Source of the DNA: Paulinella micropora
Taxonomy: Eukaryota; Cercozoa; Imbricatea; Euglyphida; Paulinellidae
Reading direction: 5' to 3'
NCBI GenBank assembly: GCA_019918135.1
Contig: WBZZ01004665.1
Coordinates: forward strand, 1 to 64,000
Length of the DNA stretch: 64,000 bases
Part shown: positions 1-11,292 of the stretch, one piece after another
How the letters are laid out: each line of letters starts with the position of its first letter
How positions within the stretch are numbered: position 1 is the stretch's first letter
Made by a program: the position numbers and the translations under genes
Notes under the pieces: generated by a model
Seen by the model: the letters and a program-made list of their open reading frames with translations, nothing else
Database searches by the model: none
Told to the model about the DNA's origin: nothing

Positions 1-1
1 C

Positions 2-106
2 CTGGACAAGTACTTTGCGCCCGAACCGGCCCCCCAGCAGCAGCAGCATTGGCTCTCGCTGGGCGCCCTCGAACGCCCCTCAAGTCCGCCGGCTGAACTA
101 AACTAG
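2..106 (+). CDS. C-terminal end of an unidentified protein (partial)
   Basis: The window opens inside a plus-strand reading frame of 34 codons ending at TAG 104-106. It has a run of four Gln codons, then HWLSLGALERP and a Pro-rich end. The piece is too short to assign to a family. A C tract follows directly after the stop, as at many gene ends here. Confidence 0.5.
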   Translation: MDKYFAPEPAPQQQQHWLSLGALERPSSPPAELN

Positions 107-323
107 GCCCCCCCCCCCCCGGCTGTTTCCCCACCCCGGCCGTAGGGGCACGGCCGCGTTCGTGTAATTATAAAAACCAAGACCGCCCGTGGGTCCCGGG
201 GCCGCGATTGGCCAGCGGGACGAGCCCCGTCTGGGCCAGACCACTGCTGGGGGTGGCGGTACCGTACGGCAGCTGTCCCGGTCGTAGCACTCCACCCACC
301 GTCGCTTGTATCCAAACCGGTGT

Positions 324-329
324 TTTATT
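324..329 (-). terminator. AATAAA polyadenylation-like signal for the LRR gene
   Basis: TTTATT on the plus strand reads AATAAA on the minus strand, about 200 bases downstream of the stop of the minus-strand LRR gene. The rest of 107-527 holds a C tract and no convincing gene. Confidence 0.4.
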
Positions 330-527
330 GTAAGCCGCTTTTTCCGCCCCGCCCGCGGTGCGCCGCGCACCCCCGGAGCCAGAATTGTCCTGCCGACGTG
401 ATGGCCACCGCTCAGCACCAGGCCCCGTACCGCCAGCTCGCTGCCTGTCCTCCCTGGTTGGCGGAAATACCAACCAGCGTTTCTCTTCAGCTTGCTTCTT
501 TGTTAATTTGGGCGACGGGGGCACCTC

Positions 528-1737
528 TTAGTAATCAGGCACTACGCGGAGTATGGGTAGGTTGTGATCGCGCCGCCAGTCATGTAGCTGCTGTATAGCT
601 GCGTCACTGAACCGGCTACAGCCCCGGAGTTCCCGCAGTTTGGGCAGATCCCAGCAGTGCCGCAGCGCGGCGTCCGTGAGCTGCGTACACTGTTTGAGGT
701 ACAGTGTCTGCACGCGTCCGTGAGCTGCGTACAAAAGCTGAGGCGGAGTTCCCTCAGGCTGCCCAGACCCGCCAGGTATTGCAGTGAACCATCATCGAAC
801 TGCGCACAGAAGCTGAGGTCCAGTGTCCGCAGCCCGTTCAGCCCAGCTAAGTGTGCAGTGAATCGTCTGGGAGCGCCGTACAGTTGTTCAGGATAAGTGT
901 TTCCAGGTTTGACAGTGGTGGTAGGTTTTCTAGCGTCTGCAGGCTGGTACAGTTACTAAGGTCCAGCTCTCGTAGCGAGTCCAACCCCTGCAAAAGTGTA
1001 TCGTGGGTGAGCCTGCCACACGAGCGGAGATCAAGTCTCTGCAGGCTAGGCATCGGCGGTAGCATTTGATTCCCAATGAGCTGGAAACAACAAGCGAGGC
1101 GTAGCTCCTGCAGAGAAGACAGGTCTCTCAAGTACTGCAGTCTCTTCCGTGACCCAGGAGAGTGCTAGCCACTGCAGGCGCTGCGGTTGTAGGAGCGCGA
1201 GCGCAGAGACATTGAACCTAACGTTTGTGAGGTCAAGCTTCTGCAGGTTTCGCAGCTCAGCCAAGCGATGGATTACTCCTATCGTGACGCGGGGGTGTGA
1301 GCTGAGGTTGAGCGCCCTGATGTAGGGAAAGGCCCTCCCCATGGCCGAGATACTTTGGTGCGTGAGGAGGTCGCCGTGTGATTGTGGCTTATGCGTACTT
1401 CATCCACTACCAGACCAGACAGACACGTTCCCCCTGCCACTTGTCCAGACCGCGTAGCGCCGCGCAGCCCAGTAAGGCACGTCACCTGGACCCCGGCCTC
1501 ACTCCAGACCCGGCTGGGCCAGGCCAGGAAGGTTAAAACCTCGGCCTCCGTGTCCAGGCGGAGCTCCGCACGGCGAAAGCGCACCCAGGCCTCCGGCTTG
1601 TCTAGAAATCGGCGCAGTTCGGGGCTCACCGCCCCCAGCTTGGGATACTGGCCCAGGTAGCCCCGGAGGTGGTGCCAAACCCTCGGTCGGGAACCCCAAG
1701 GTGTGCCCGCCTGGGGGGGGGCAGAGCGGCGATCCAT
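528..1737 (-). CDS. Leucine-rich repeat protein, F-box/LRR-like, frame-interrupted
   Basis: The ATG at 1737-1735 begins a region with a Trp/Leu-rich N-terminus (SRPRVWHHLRGYLGQYP) that resembles the start of F-box/LRR proteins, though the F-box itself is not clear. From about 1340 to 528 the sequence encodes Cys-type leucine-rich repeats such as LRELDLSNCTSLQTL and LRTLDLSFCAQF, ending in VVPDY and a stop. The repeats run continuously only if the frame changes near 1290, 1140, 848 and 735. LRR proteins of this type bind other proteins, and F-box/LRR proteins recruit substrates to ubiquitin ligases. It is either a decaying gene or one with several sequencing indels. LRR assignment is secure; the F-box link is inference. 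Confidence 0.6.
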
Positions 1738-2585
1738 GGTTTTCGTTGGCCTTTCGGTACTTCGCGGGGTAGACCCGCGTCGCGGACGGGGGGGGCCAAG
1801 ACCGCGGAGGCGGGAGGGGGCGGAGGGGGGGGGGGCGGATGGGGGGGAGAAGCCCCCCCCCCCCGGCAGCGGCCCTCTCGCGCTCGCAAGTGGGGAGGGG
1901 GGGGGCTGGCCCGGCGGGCCCTGCCCGGCAGCAACCGGCAAGCAGGACGAGGCGGTGTCTTTGGTTAATCTTAAGACTGTGTTATTTCGTGGCGGGGGCC
2001 CTACGGCCTCTGTCGCCGGTTGCTTCCCTCGGGGCACTCCCGCGCGCACGACGTTACGGACAGCGACACTGGTCCGCAGCGTCGAGACTCTGTCGGGCTT
2101 TCGCAAGAGGACCTCTCCCTCCCTTGGCCGGGCATTTGGTTATTCCTGACTGGTCAGCAGCCGGCCGAGCGAGGTTGCTCTTACCTGACGAGCGCAGCCT
2201 GTCCTGCGTTACGTGCTGGTTCCGTAGGGGTGGTCTGCCCTAGGCGGTGTGCCGCCCCCCTGGGCGCTGCCAGGCGGAGGCCCGGGCCCTCACGCCAGTG
2301 CCTTGGCCACGGAGCACTGGCTCCCAGAGCCGAGGGGCTGGGTTGCAGCGGCCGCAGAGCAAAGACCAGGACCAGCTGGCTCTCTCCTGGCGATTGCGGT
2401 ACGGCACACCAGACATCCACGGTAGCCAGTACTTGTTTAGTCGGGTCAAGGCTAGCGCGGCGTGCGTTACGCGCTGGCCCTGGTTCCGTAGGTGCGGGCA
2501 CTGCACTAGGAGGGGGAGGGAGAGAGAGCGAGGGGCGGGGGAAGGGGGGGGGGGGAGAGGAAGGGGCAGAGGCGGCGGTGGCCGA
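1738..2585. other. Spacer with G/C homopolymers and an imperfect direct repeat
   Basis: Several G or C runs of 8-13 bases lie between 1716 and 1905 and near 2540. A segment of about 40 bases containing GCGTTACGYGCTGG and GGTTCCGTAGG occurs at 2208-2245 and again, imperfectly, at 2462-2506. No reading frame here shows convincing protein character; the 3' end of the DUF285 gene may reach into 2500-2590. Confidence 0.3.
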
Positions 2586-4292
2586 CACTATGCACAGGAC
2601 GGCGGGAGCGTTCCGGCAGGTGCGCGGGCGCCAGCGCGCTGCCGAGCGCAAAGTGGGCGCAGAGTACGGTCGGGGGCAGGGCCCAGCACTCAGGTCCTGG
2701 TCAAAGAGGCGGCCTGGAAGAAGAGGGCCCGGGCGTCCGTCGCCGCGCCGACCTGCCAGGCAGTAGCGGCTGGTTAAAGCTGGTCGCCCGCTAAAGGCGG
2801 CGGCTAGGTTTTCGACGCGCCGCACGTCCCAGCTGGCCAGGGGCTGGTTGAAGGCAGTGGCGTCCAGGAAGGCGCCCGACAGGTCCGTCACCCTGTCGGT
2901 GCGCCACGCGTCCAGCGGCTGGTTAAAGGCGGAGGCCTGGGCGAAGACGGCGCGCAGCGACGTCACGGCCGGCAGGCGCCACTGGCCGACCACCGGCGAT
3001 TAAAAGAAGTAGCCCCCGCAAAGGAGTGGTCCAGGGACCTCACCTCGCCCAGGCCCAGCGGGGCTCGGCCGGCAGGCTCGTCAGGCGCCGGCAGCCCCGG
3101 AAGTGGCTGCCCCAGGCGGGGTGTAGGCTGACCCCCCCCAGCTCGTGATGGCTACCAGGGACTCGCGCGTCGCTGCCTCGGCGTCCTGCATGGTCCAGCC
3201 GCTCAGGCGCGCCCGCGTCGTGGCGTAGTAGCGGCCGGCGGTGGGGAAAACACGCTCGCAGCCGGTCGGGTAGCGCCCGCACTCGAGGACCTGGCCGTCG
3301 CTCCAAGCGATGGACGCTCCGGGGGCCAGGGGGTAGGCCGGGAGGCGCAGCATTTGGCCGGCGGCCACCTCCCACACGGAACGGAACACGGGGAGGAAGG
3401 CTCCCCCGCGGGGGGCTCGTCGCGCTGGTGGTCGTGGTCGTCGCCGGCGCGGGGGCTCGGTCACGCTGCGTGCGCGTGGTCGTCGCGCGCGCGCGTGTGT
3501 CGTGGTCGTCGCCGGCGCGGGCGGCTCGGTGGCGGGGGCTCGGTCGCGCTGGTGGTCGTGGTCGTCGTCGGCGCGGGCGGCTCGGTGCGCGGGCGGCTCG
3601 GTCGGCCGCGTCGTCGTGGTCGTGGTCGGCGCGGGGGGCTCGGTCGCGCTGGTGGTCGTGGTCGTCGCCGGCGCGGGCGGCTCGGTGGCGGGGGCTCGGT
3701 CGCGCTGGTGTCGTGGTCGTCGTCGGCGCGGGGGCTCGGTGGCGGGGGCTCGGTCGCGCTGGTCGTCGTGTCGTGGTCGGCGCGGGGGCTCGGTCGCGCC
3801 GGTCGTCGTGTCGTGGTCGGCGCGGCGGCCGGTGCGGGCGGCTCGGTCGCGCCGGTCGTCGTGGTCGTGGTCATCGTCTTCGTCGGCGGCGGCGCGGGCG
3901 GCTCGGTCGCGCTGGTAGTCGCGCTGGTAGTCGTGGTCGTCGTCGTGGTCGTGGTCGTCGGCGGCGCGGGCGGCTCGGTCCGCTGGTGTCGCTGGTCGTC
4001 GTCGTGGTCGTGGTCGTCGGCGGGTCGGTGGCGTGGGTGTCGGCTCGTCGCGCTGGTCTGTCGTGGTCGTCGTGCGTGGTAGAGGGTGCAGAGCTCAGCG
4101 GAGGCGGCCGGGTGGTGGTGGTCGTGGTCGTAGCGGCCCGCCCGGGCGGGAACTGCCCGGGTCGCGCCCGGGGGAGAAGAAGAAGCGGCAGTAGGGAAGA
4201 AGAGGGCAAAGTCCGCGGGCGAGACTAGGGCGCGCCCCTTCCGATACTACAGTAGGCTCAGCAGGCCGCACAGCCAGCTAGCGCGCGGCATG
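2586..4292 (-). CDS. BspA-type (DUF285) repeat protein on a Thr/Pro mucin-like stalk, frame-interrupted
   Basis: The best start is the ATG at 4292-4290, which opens a short signal-peptide-like segment (MPRASWLCGLLSLL) that then meets TAG, so the frame must change at once. A Thr/Pro-rich region follows (about 4130-3420) with repeats such as TTTTTSATEPP. Then comes a globular part containing WSDGQVLECGRYPTGCERVF and typical DUF285 repeats between about 3130 and 2650: AFNQPLDAW, AFNQPLASWDV, TSFNQPL and LFDQDLS. DUF285/BspA repeats are known from bacterial, protist and giant-virus surface proteins and are thought to mediate adhesion. The frame changes near 4250, within the stalk, and near 3130, 3000 and 2790. 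The 3' end is not certain. Likely a secreted or envelope adhesin. Confidence 0.55.
3420..4130. repeat. Degenerate tandem repeat encoding Thr/Pro-rich stalk
   Basis: Units of about 50-70 bases built from GGCTCGGTCGCGCTGGTGGT and GTGGTCGTC blocks repeat about ten times with length variation. On the minus strand they encode Ala-Thr-Glu-Pro-Pro plus poly-Thr, on other frames Asp-His or Arg-Pro runs. Unit length varies by numbers not divisible by three, so the frame drifts through the array. Confidence 0.75.
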
Positions 4293-4874
4293 AGGCTTGC
4301 GGTGGCGTGGGCGAGGGAGGTTTGCGAGGGGGTGAGAGAGGGCTGCTTCCGAGTCTGCGGGGAGGGGGCACGTGTTGCCACCGCGCCGACTCCTGTGCTT
4401 CTTTGAACCAGGTACTGCTTTCGAACCAGCCAGGCAGCGGCGAGGGCCCGTGCGGCGAGGGGGGGCAAAGGGCGGGAGGGGGGCGGGCGGGCACGGGGTG
4501 CACGAGGGCGGGGAGAGGAAGAAGAACAGCCTACGGGAGGAGGGGGCGGCAGGGAGTCTCTTCTGCCTCGCTCTCGCGCAGCCCCTTCTCCTCCCCCCCC
4601 CCCCCCGGGCCCCCGCGGGCCGGCGGGCGTGCGCCTGCCGTTGGGCGGGAGCCGCGCCGCGCCGTTTGGCGGTCGCCGTCAGCACGGGAGACGGCCGCAC
4701 GCAGGGTTCGTCCGCTAGCACCGCACGGAAGTGAGGAGTATGTCCCCTGCCCGCGGCGGGCGTGGTAGGAAGGAGACCTGCCCTCCTGCCTCGGGAGAAG
4801 GGGAGTGCGCGCGCCCCCCGGCCTTTTTGCTGACCGGCAGGGTGTTTGTCCCCCCGCGCCCCCCGGCCTGCCGC
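4293..4874. other. Spacer, G/C-rich, no gene seen
   Basis: The segment between two minus-strand genes contains C and G runs (for example 4596-4609) and no reading frame with coding character. It should contain the promoter of the DUF285 gene and the 3' region of the glycoside hydrolase-like gene. No AATAAA was found for the latter. Confidence 0.3.
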
Positions 4875-6124
4875 CTAGCGGCGTGCCCGGCAGCTCCGCT
4901 TCCTCCGGCCCAGCCAGCAGCCGCCAGCGCCCACGCAGGCACCGCCGAGCAGGGCCAGGACGTAACAGGCGGGCGAGAGCGGCGGTCGTCGGCCGCCGGT
5001 CGGCCGGGGCCGGGCCCAGGACGCCGGCCGGTAGTGCGTGGCGCTGGCATTGTGCAGCAGCGCCTCGCCCACGCGCGCCCAGGCCACCAGGGCGACGGCG
5101 GGCCCCGTCGTCAACGTCGTGCCCGACACGTGCCGGTTGTAGCGCGCGGGCGTGGCCAGCCCCGTGGCCGGACAACTGTCGCTGAGCCAGAGGCCGCGCG
5201 TCCGTCGCGTATTGAGCCAAGCCAGCGCGGCCAGCGCCCGGCCGCGCAGGTCCCGCCCGGGTCCCCGCCCGGGTCCGGGCGGCGCGCACCAGCACCGCTA
5301 CGGCGTACACGTACACGCTGGCCAGGCTGGTCTCGTCGGGGCTGTGCGGGTCGTTCACGAGGTTGCCAAAGGCGCCCGTCGGGCGCTGGTAGCGGGACAA
5401 GCGTGACGAGGTCCTGGTGCAGCCACTCGGTCGCCCGGCCGTCGTTGGTGCGCACCACGTAGCGGGCCAGCGCCAGCAGCGCACAGGCGTGGGCCCTGCC
5501 CCATTTCGCGCCGTTGGTGGCGCCCGTGGTGGCGCACCGCCCGTGCCACCACAGCCCGTCCGCCGGGTCGACGAACGCCTGCCTGGCCTGGGCCAGCATG
5601 GCCCCGGCTTCGTCGGGATAGTCGGCCAGCAGCGGCGCGCCCGCCATGTACACGTCGTCCAGCCACAGCCACCGCCGGCACCTGCGCCCGCGGCTGCGCC
5701 CAAAGTTCCGGACCAGGAGGCCCGTCCAGTTCGTGTGCCGGGGCCAGTGCCGCACGCCACGGAGGGCGGCGCAGTACACGTCCTGTGCACCCTCGACGTC
5801 GCGGAACAGGCTCCCAAACAGGCCTAGCCGGTCTCCGGCGGTCCACAGGAAAGCCACCGGGAAGTGGTGCTTTAGCCACCAATCCGGCTGCCCGGGCGCC
5901 AGGGCTTGGGCGCGGAGCAGGCTGGCGACGGCCGGGGCCGCGTCCCACGGCGGGTTCCGTAACGCCTCCAACGCTACGGCCGACTCGTAGTTCCAGCCGT
6001 AGTAGCCCGTCCAGCCCGGCACTAGCAGCCGCGCTGGCAAACGCTCGCGTAACAAATCACCCAACCAGGCCACCGTGCCGCTGTCACGGAAGTGTGACAC
6101 GGCCAGCCAAGCGCAAAGCAGCAT
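4875..6124 (-). CDS. GH88/GH105-like glycoside hydrolase with C-terminal membrane anchor, frame-interrupted
   Basis: The start is the ATG at 6124-6122. The protein has the hallmarks of unsaturated glucuronyl or rhamnogalacturonyl hydrolases (GH88/GH105, alpha/alpha toroid): YGWNYESAVALEAL, then WLWLDDVYMAGAPLLADY with the Asp expected at the active site, then DGLWWHGR and KWGRAHACALLALARY, the counterpart of the WGRgngW block. It ends with a hydrophobic segment (YVLALLGGACVGAGGCWLG) and a basic tail, so it is probably tethered in a membrane facing outward. The frame changes near 5395 and 5240. These enzymes remove unsaturated sugars left by polysaccharide lyases, and the divergent neighbour at 6549 is a lyase-like toroid protein, so the pair may act on one polysaccharide. 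Family placement is by motif only. Confidence 0.6.
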
Positions 6125-6548
6125 CTGCCGCCCTAGCCGCACGCAGTTCCGTTCTGCTCTGGTGTCAGGCCAGGGAGAGGGGGGAAAGGCCTGCTTTCCC
6201 CCTACTGCCACCGCCGCGGGCTGGCTCGTAGACCCGAGGGCGGGGAGGAAGCCGGGGAAGGAAGGGCAGAGTTTTCGCGCCAGCCGTCCACGCGCACGCT
6301 CCTGCTCTGGCCCCCTCCCCCCCCCCCCGCCGCCGGGCAGAGCCAAGGAACCAGGGGGGGGGGGGACAGGCGGGGAGAGGAAAGCGGAAGGGGCAGAGCG
6401 GGCCGCCCGGGAACCAACAGGAAAAACGCCAGGGGTTTTATTGTACTGTCCGAGCGCCCCCCTCTCGCTACCCCTCTCCACCCCTCCTCTTCCGAATCTC
6501 TCCTCGCGGACGCGCGCGCGAGCACCCCCCGGGCAGCAGCACAGCCCC
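6125..6548. promoter_or_regulatory. Shared divergent promoter region of two carbohydrate-active enzyme genes
   Basis: This spacer lies between the 5' ends of the 4875-6124 and 6549-8716 genes. It contains C (6320) and G (6354) homopolymers and TTTTATTGTACTG at 6436, about 110 bases before the plus-strand ATG. Promoter function is inferred from gene orientation. Confidence 0.35.
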
Positions 6549-8716
6549 ATGGACTTGTTGCACGAGGACTCGCGGGCGGGCTTCGAATACAGCCGGGACG
6601 TCGTCACCCGGCTGCTGTTGGCCAACTACGATAACGGTACGCGCCGCCACGACAGCTGCTACTGGGCCGACCTGCTCGTCCTGGCCTGCCACAACCGGAC
6701 GCTACCCGCTCCCCAGCTAGCGACGTTGGCCGAAGAACTCCGCCGCAGCGTGGTGGTAGATTTCGTGCTAGCCAGCGTCGTCCGCCTCCTGCACTGCCAG
6801 CCCGCGCTGAATGCCAGCGTGCTGGCGGACGCCTTGCTGTCCGTGCCGGGCTTGTGGTTTACGCCCGGAGACAATCGCTCGGTGTTCTGGTCAGAGAACC
6901 ATCTTCTTCTTTGGTCCTCGGCGGCCCCGGTGCTGTGCAGGCTGGGCTGGGCGGCGCCCCGCTGTCCCGTCGGCTGGCGGGCACGGACGTTGGCGTACCT
7001 GCGCGAAAAGCACGCGGTCGGTTTCTATGAATTTGCTTCCGGGGTGTACTCGCCCTGGACGTTGGTCGGGCTCGTGAACTTGCACGACCTGGCGGACGAC
7101 GCCGAAGTTCGCGGGCTGGCCGCGCAGTGCGCGCAGGCGCTGGTGCGGCAGCTGCGCCAGTACAGCAGCGAGGCGGGCCTGTGGGCCGTGCCGCAGATGC
7201 GGTACCAGGGACGGCACGACGCGCTGACGTGGAACCTCGTGCTGCTGAGCGGGCCGCGGCGCGACCTGTTCGGCTACTTCGCCGGGGTGTGGGACGGCCG
7301 CGCGCGCGACTTCAGCTTGTACAAGAGCACGGCGTTCGTGCTGCTGGTCACGGAGCTAGCCCTGTTCGGCGGCGTGGCGGGCGGCCCGCGCCTGCTAGCC
7401 CTGGACGAACGGCTGGCGATCGGCCGGCCGGCGGCCGAGCAGCGGCAGGCGCTGGCTAGCTGGGCCGCCGACGCGGGCGGGCTCGACGAGTGGGACCTGA
7501 CGGCGCTGGGCTGGAGCCTGGGCGCGTACGTGGGGCCCGGGACCAGCGAGCACACCTTCCGGCTGCTGCAGCACTGGCAGCTGTGGGACAACCACCAGTT
7601 TGTGTGTGCCAAGCCCTGGGGGCATTGGTCGGCGCACGTGATCACCAACGACGCGGGCTGGTTGCTGCGGGAAGTGACGGGGTCCTCGCTGCTGCACGCG
7701 CAGGCGGTGCTGTGGCGCCGCGGCAACGCGTCCCTCGGTTCCTTCCAGCACTACCACCCGGGGCTCCGCGGCTGGCAGCAGCGGCCGCTGTCGGCGGGGC
7801 TCGGCCGCACCGAGCTCTGGCTCGCGAGCGGCCGGCTGCGGGGGCACGGCTCCGAGCGCGTGCTGGTGACGCACCACGTGTCCGGCTCGGATCACCTGCC
7901 CTGGATCGAGCAGAGCCAGCACGTGGCGCTCGTGGCCTTCAGGCGCAGCGCCGACGTGGCCCTGGCCCGGGGCCTCAGCCGCACCGGGGTGCTGCTCGTG
8001 GTCGAGACCGTGGGCGAGGGGGAGCTGGTGCGCAGCCGGACGGACGACGCCGCCGGCCGGCGCTGGTTCCTGTTCCACGAGCCCGAGTCCGCCGCGTACG
8101 CCGCGGTCCTGACGCCGTGCGGCGAAGAGCTCTGTGCCGGCTCGGGCCGCCGCCGCCGGCAGGTCTGGGCCGTGGCCGTAGGGCAACCGGCCCTGCACGG
8201 CAGCTTCGAGAGAACTTTTCGCAGACGATAGCCCGCAGCCGCGTGGACTGGCACTGGCCCGGGCGGACCCTGGTAGCGCGGGCCCAAGTAGACGACCAGT
8301 CGCTCGAACTGCGCTGGCGGCGCCACACGGGCCCGATCTTCCGGACGACCCTCGCCTTGAGTTTCTACCTGGTCTGCCTGGCCGTGGTCTGCGCGCTCAT
8401 GTGCTGGTGCTGCAGCGTCCTGTACGAGATCCGGTCCTCTACCTTTTCCGCGCTGAGCACCCAGCGGCACCGCTACCACCTGGTCGGGTCCCGCCGGCTC
8501 GGGTCCCGCCGGCGCGCCGGCTGTGGGTGTTGCGAGCGAGGCCGCCGGTGCTGCCTCCGCTGTCTGCGGCATCCCACGGCGTGGCGACTGCGGTTCTGCC
8601 TAGTGCTAGTGAAGGTCGCTTGGTTCCTGCTTTTGTTGTTGCCGGTATTCCTGGTGGGCTGCTGGCTGCTGGCCCTGAACCACACGGGCGACAGCGACCC
8701 CGGGGCGGCGGCGTGA
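6549..8716 (+). CDS. Membrane-anchored alpha/alpha-toroid polysaccharide lyase/hydrolase-like protein
   Basis: The ATG at 6549 opens 561 codons to 8231; coding character then continues in another frame to 8716, so one frame change lies near 8205-8225. The N-terminal part is rich in paired helices. The block SENHLLLWSSAAPVL, followed by GFYEFASGVYSPWTLVGLVNL and then helix pairs, is the signature of a toroid family related to alginate/heparinase-type lyases. The C-terminal portion has two hydrophobic segments (LALSFYLVCLAVVCALMCWCC and VAWFLLLLLPVFLVGCWLLAL, shortened here) around a Cys-rich loop (CGCCERGRRCCLRC). It is divergent from, and probably works with, the GH88/105-like gene. A decayed copy of its first 60 codons lies at 59798. 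Enzyme specificity is unknown. Confidence 0.6.
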
Positions 8717-8748
8717 AGGGCTGCGCCCGGCGCCCAGAGTTCGCTGTT

Positions 8749-8754
8749 ATTAAA
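8749..8754 (+). terminator. ATTAAA polyadenylation-like signal
   Basis: ATTAAA occurs 33 bases after the stop of the 6549-8716 gene. Confidence 0.4.
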
Positions 8755-8890
8755 GTCGGGGCAAGCCTGGTGCTGGACGGTTAGTTCGGGATTCGGTGTT
8801 CCGTCCCTGCCGCCGTGCTCGGGGTAGCGAAAATCACCCCTAGCCCTTCAGCGACTACGCGACAGAAGAATTCGACAGAAGAGTTCCTTT

Positions 8891-9280
8891 TTATTCAGTA
8901 CCACATTCCGTCTCATATCGTCCACTCGCAGGCACCGGCGGCGGGCGCCGGTGAGGCCTTTCTGCTGCTTGCTGCCGGTACTGGTCCTCGAGTCTCTGGA
9001 TCATGAACAGGCACTGGTTATCTCTTCTCTGTAATGCAGGTAGGGTTGCCAGCGCTGATTCACGCAGATCAGCAGCAGTGTACCGGCAGCTGCGCCACGG
9101 GTCAGGCCGACCAATGCCTGGCACCACCAGGAAGCGGGGCAAACACACGTGCGCTGGTAGGCGCTCCTGCTTGGCCAGGATCCAGTCTGCCCCCCCCCCC
9201 CCTGGGCCCGGCCCGAGCGCCTCGTGGCGGACAGGGGCGGGCGTACTCAAGGGGGCTAGTTCCACCAGCTTGGCAGGCAA
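8891..9280 (-). pseudogene. 5'-truncated paralog of the 11293-12033 gene
   Basis: The frame has no ATG and no N-terminal half. It shares with the 11293-12033 protein the blocks HEALGPG, LPRFLVVPGIGR and DPWRSC, and a C-terminal helix with IQRLEDQY against IQKVKGRY. Upstream homology stops in a C-rich tract near 9290-9370. The TAA stop lies inside GAATAAAAAG, so stop codon and polyadenylation-like signal overlap, as at 41671. Probably a decayed duplicate. Confidence 0.6.
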
Positions 9281-9469
9281 GCCAAGCCGCTTTCCTTCTT
9301 TCTTTCCTCTCCCCCCCCTCCCCTTTCATCCCCCCCTCCACTTCCCTCCCCCCCCTCCCTCCCCCTTGCTTCCGTGTGCTGTAGTCGAATTGCTAGTTTG
9401 AAGGAAAGGGGCAGGCCGATTCCAAGCAAAGAATAACAAAGTGCACGCGCGATTGGGTTCCCCTTCCCC

Positions 9470-11049
9470 ATGGCAGGCAGTACCGGTGACGTGAAGCAGG
9501 TCTGCGCCAACGCTGGGCAAGGCGGTTTACCTCCGGATTTATCGAAGCAGGCCCGGACGTTGGCGACGTTGACATCGGACCATCTTCCCCCGTTGTCCAA
9601 AGTGTTGTTTGTGCTACTCGATATACCGCAAACACTCTGCCCTCGGCAAGGCGCGGGCGCTATTGAAGGGTGCGACGCACTCGTGCTGGTGCACACACCG
9701 GCCGAGCAGCAACGGCGTGAAGAGGAGCATTCCGGCCTGCGCGGGGTCACCGGGGCCGGGCAGGCACGTGCCGGCCTGCGCAAGGCCGCCGAGGAAGGGC
9801 TGCTGCTGAAGCTGTGCCAGCAACTGCCCGGCGGCCTGGAGGCTATGCAAAAGAGGCAAGGCCGCATCCAGGCAGTGTACTACTGGTTTGTCGGCAATGC
9901 GCAGACGACGACGCAGTGGCTGTATCGATTTAAGGAACGCGACGGTGGCCCCGCACAGTGCATGCAGAGATTGCTAGCCCGGTATGATGATCGCCGACAA
10001 ACCGTCGGCCAACGAGCAGACCAGCTAGAGGAATGGGCCCGTGATTATGACCCAGCGCAGTCAGGGACTGACTGTGACACGCCGCTGCGACAAATATTCG
10101 GGAGCCGTAATCCTCCTACCTTGACTGCCCCTGTGGTTGTCACCTTTAACTTACCATTCTACAAGCAAGCGCCGGTGAAGCTGAACGTTCCTCTGCGCCA
10201 AGCCTGCCTACAAAGTCTGGAATCGGACGCCTGTCATGGATAGACCTCGAGGAGCGGGCGAGCATTTTGGAGAAGCGCTACCCTATCGATGAAGATATAC
10301 GAAGGGCCGAGTACGTACTGCGCAACTATATTCTACAGTCCGTAAGCCAAAGCGGTGAACTCATGCTTACTTGGGAACAACCGTACGAAACAAAAATGGT
10401 AACCAAGGTAGGCCCGGATGGGTCGACGCGCAGGTTCCCTACGAGGGAGTACGTAAGCCTTACCTACTGGAGAAATTCCGACGAAGAAGAGTACACGTTG
10501 CCAGTCACGGACGAACCGCCGCATGCTTACTCCGCCACGACATGGGAATCCCTAGCCCATCCTTCGCTGCCTGAGTCTAAACGAGAGGAGGCAACAAATA
10601 CACTTGCGTGGGAGTTAATGTTCGATGATGCAGTGTCGTTGGACGCCGACAATGGAATTGAACCACATAGGCTACCTGATGGTAAAGTAGGCAGGTGCTT
10701 GTTGAATTACCTAATCGCTAACAAGCAAGTTGTATTGTGCGATATTCCAGAAGAGCCTTCACTATACAAGGTCAAGCCGCCTCTGCTACCTCAGGTATGG
10801 CCGAGCAAGCTAGCTCGCTTGGGGCCCGAGCAGCTGTTGGAGGCAGCGTCTGTGCAAGAGCTGGACGGGGTGCTAGAAAGGCTGCGGCTTTATTACAACA
10901 AGTTGTATCTGCACTCTAGCGTGGACCTCTTCCTGCAAACGCTCAAGAGGGCCTTGCTGCCTCTAGAGGGAACAGGAGTACCCTTCTGGACGAGAGCGAG
11001 GCCCGCCTCCGCGCCTGGGAGGCACTGGTACGGCTGGGGATCAAGATGA
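9470..11049 (+). CDS. Unknown protein, about 525 residues, one frame change
   Basis: ATG 9470 opens a frame to 10243, and coding character then continues in a second frame (GRLSWIDLEERASILEKRYP onward) to 11049; the change lies near 10205-10225. The first part contains a helical region with YYWFVGNAQTTTQWLYRFKE. The second has acidic and aromatic segments such as WRNSDEEEYTLPV and YYNKLYLHSSVDLFLQTL. No signal peptide or membrane segment is seen. Base composition is less GC-rich than in the flanking genes. I do not recognise the family. Confidence 0.55.
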
Positions 11050-11292
11050 AATCACCGCGGGGCCGGCTGATGTACGTATGTCTGTAAACAGGATTCTCTC
11101 GAGACTGTCCAGGGAAACGATGTTTCAGCAATGGGAAGACCAAGAAGAAAAGTAAGCAATGAAACTCGCGGTGGACACTACAATACTAGGGGATGAGAGT
11201 TAGATTTTAGGCCGGGCCCGGTGCCTGGCAGCTAGCTGGGTAGGAGTTGAGGGTCGGAGCGCGAAGGGACAGGCAGGAGAGAAAAGTTTCTT

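Noticed and set aside
401..598. Short plus-strand frame starting at ATG 401
   Set aside because: It overlaps the 3' end of the LRR gene and has no recognisable features.
1738..2106. N-terminal extension of the LRR gene to 2106
   Set aside because: The extra part is Pro/Gly low complexity across homopolymer-rich spacer; the ATG at 1737 fits better.
3354..4228. Val/Arg/Gly-rich plus-strand frames
   Set aside because: They are antisense translations of the Thr/Pro repeat array.
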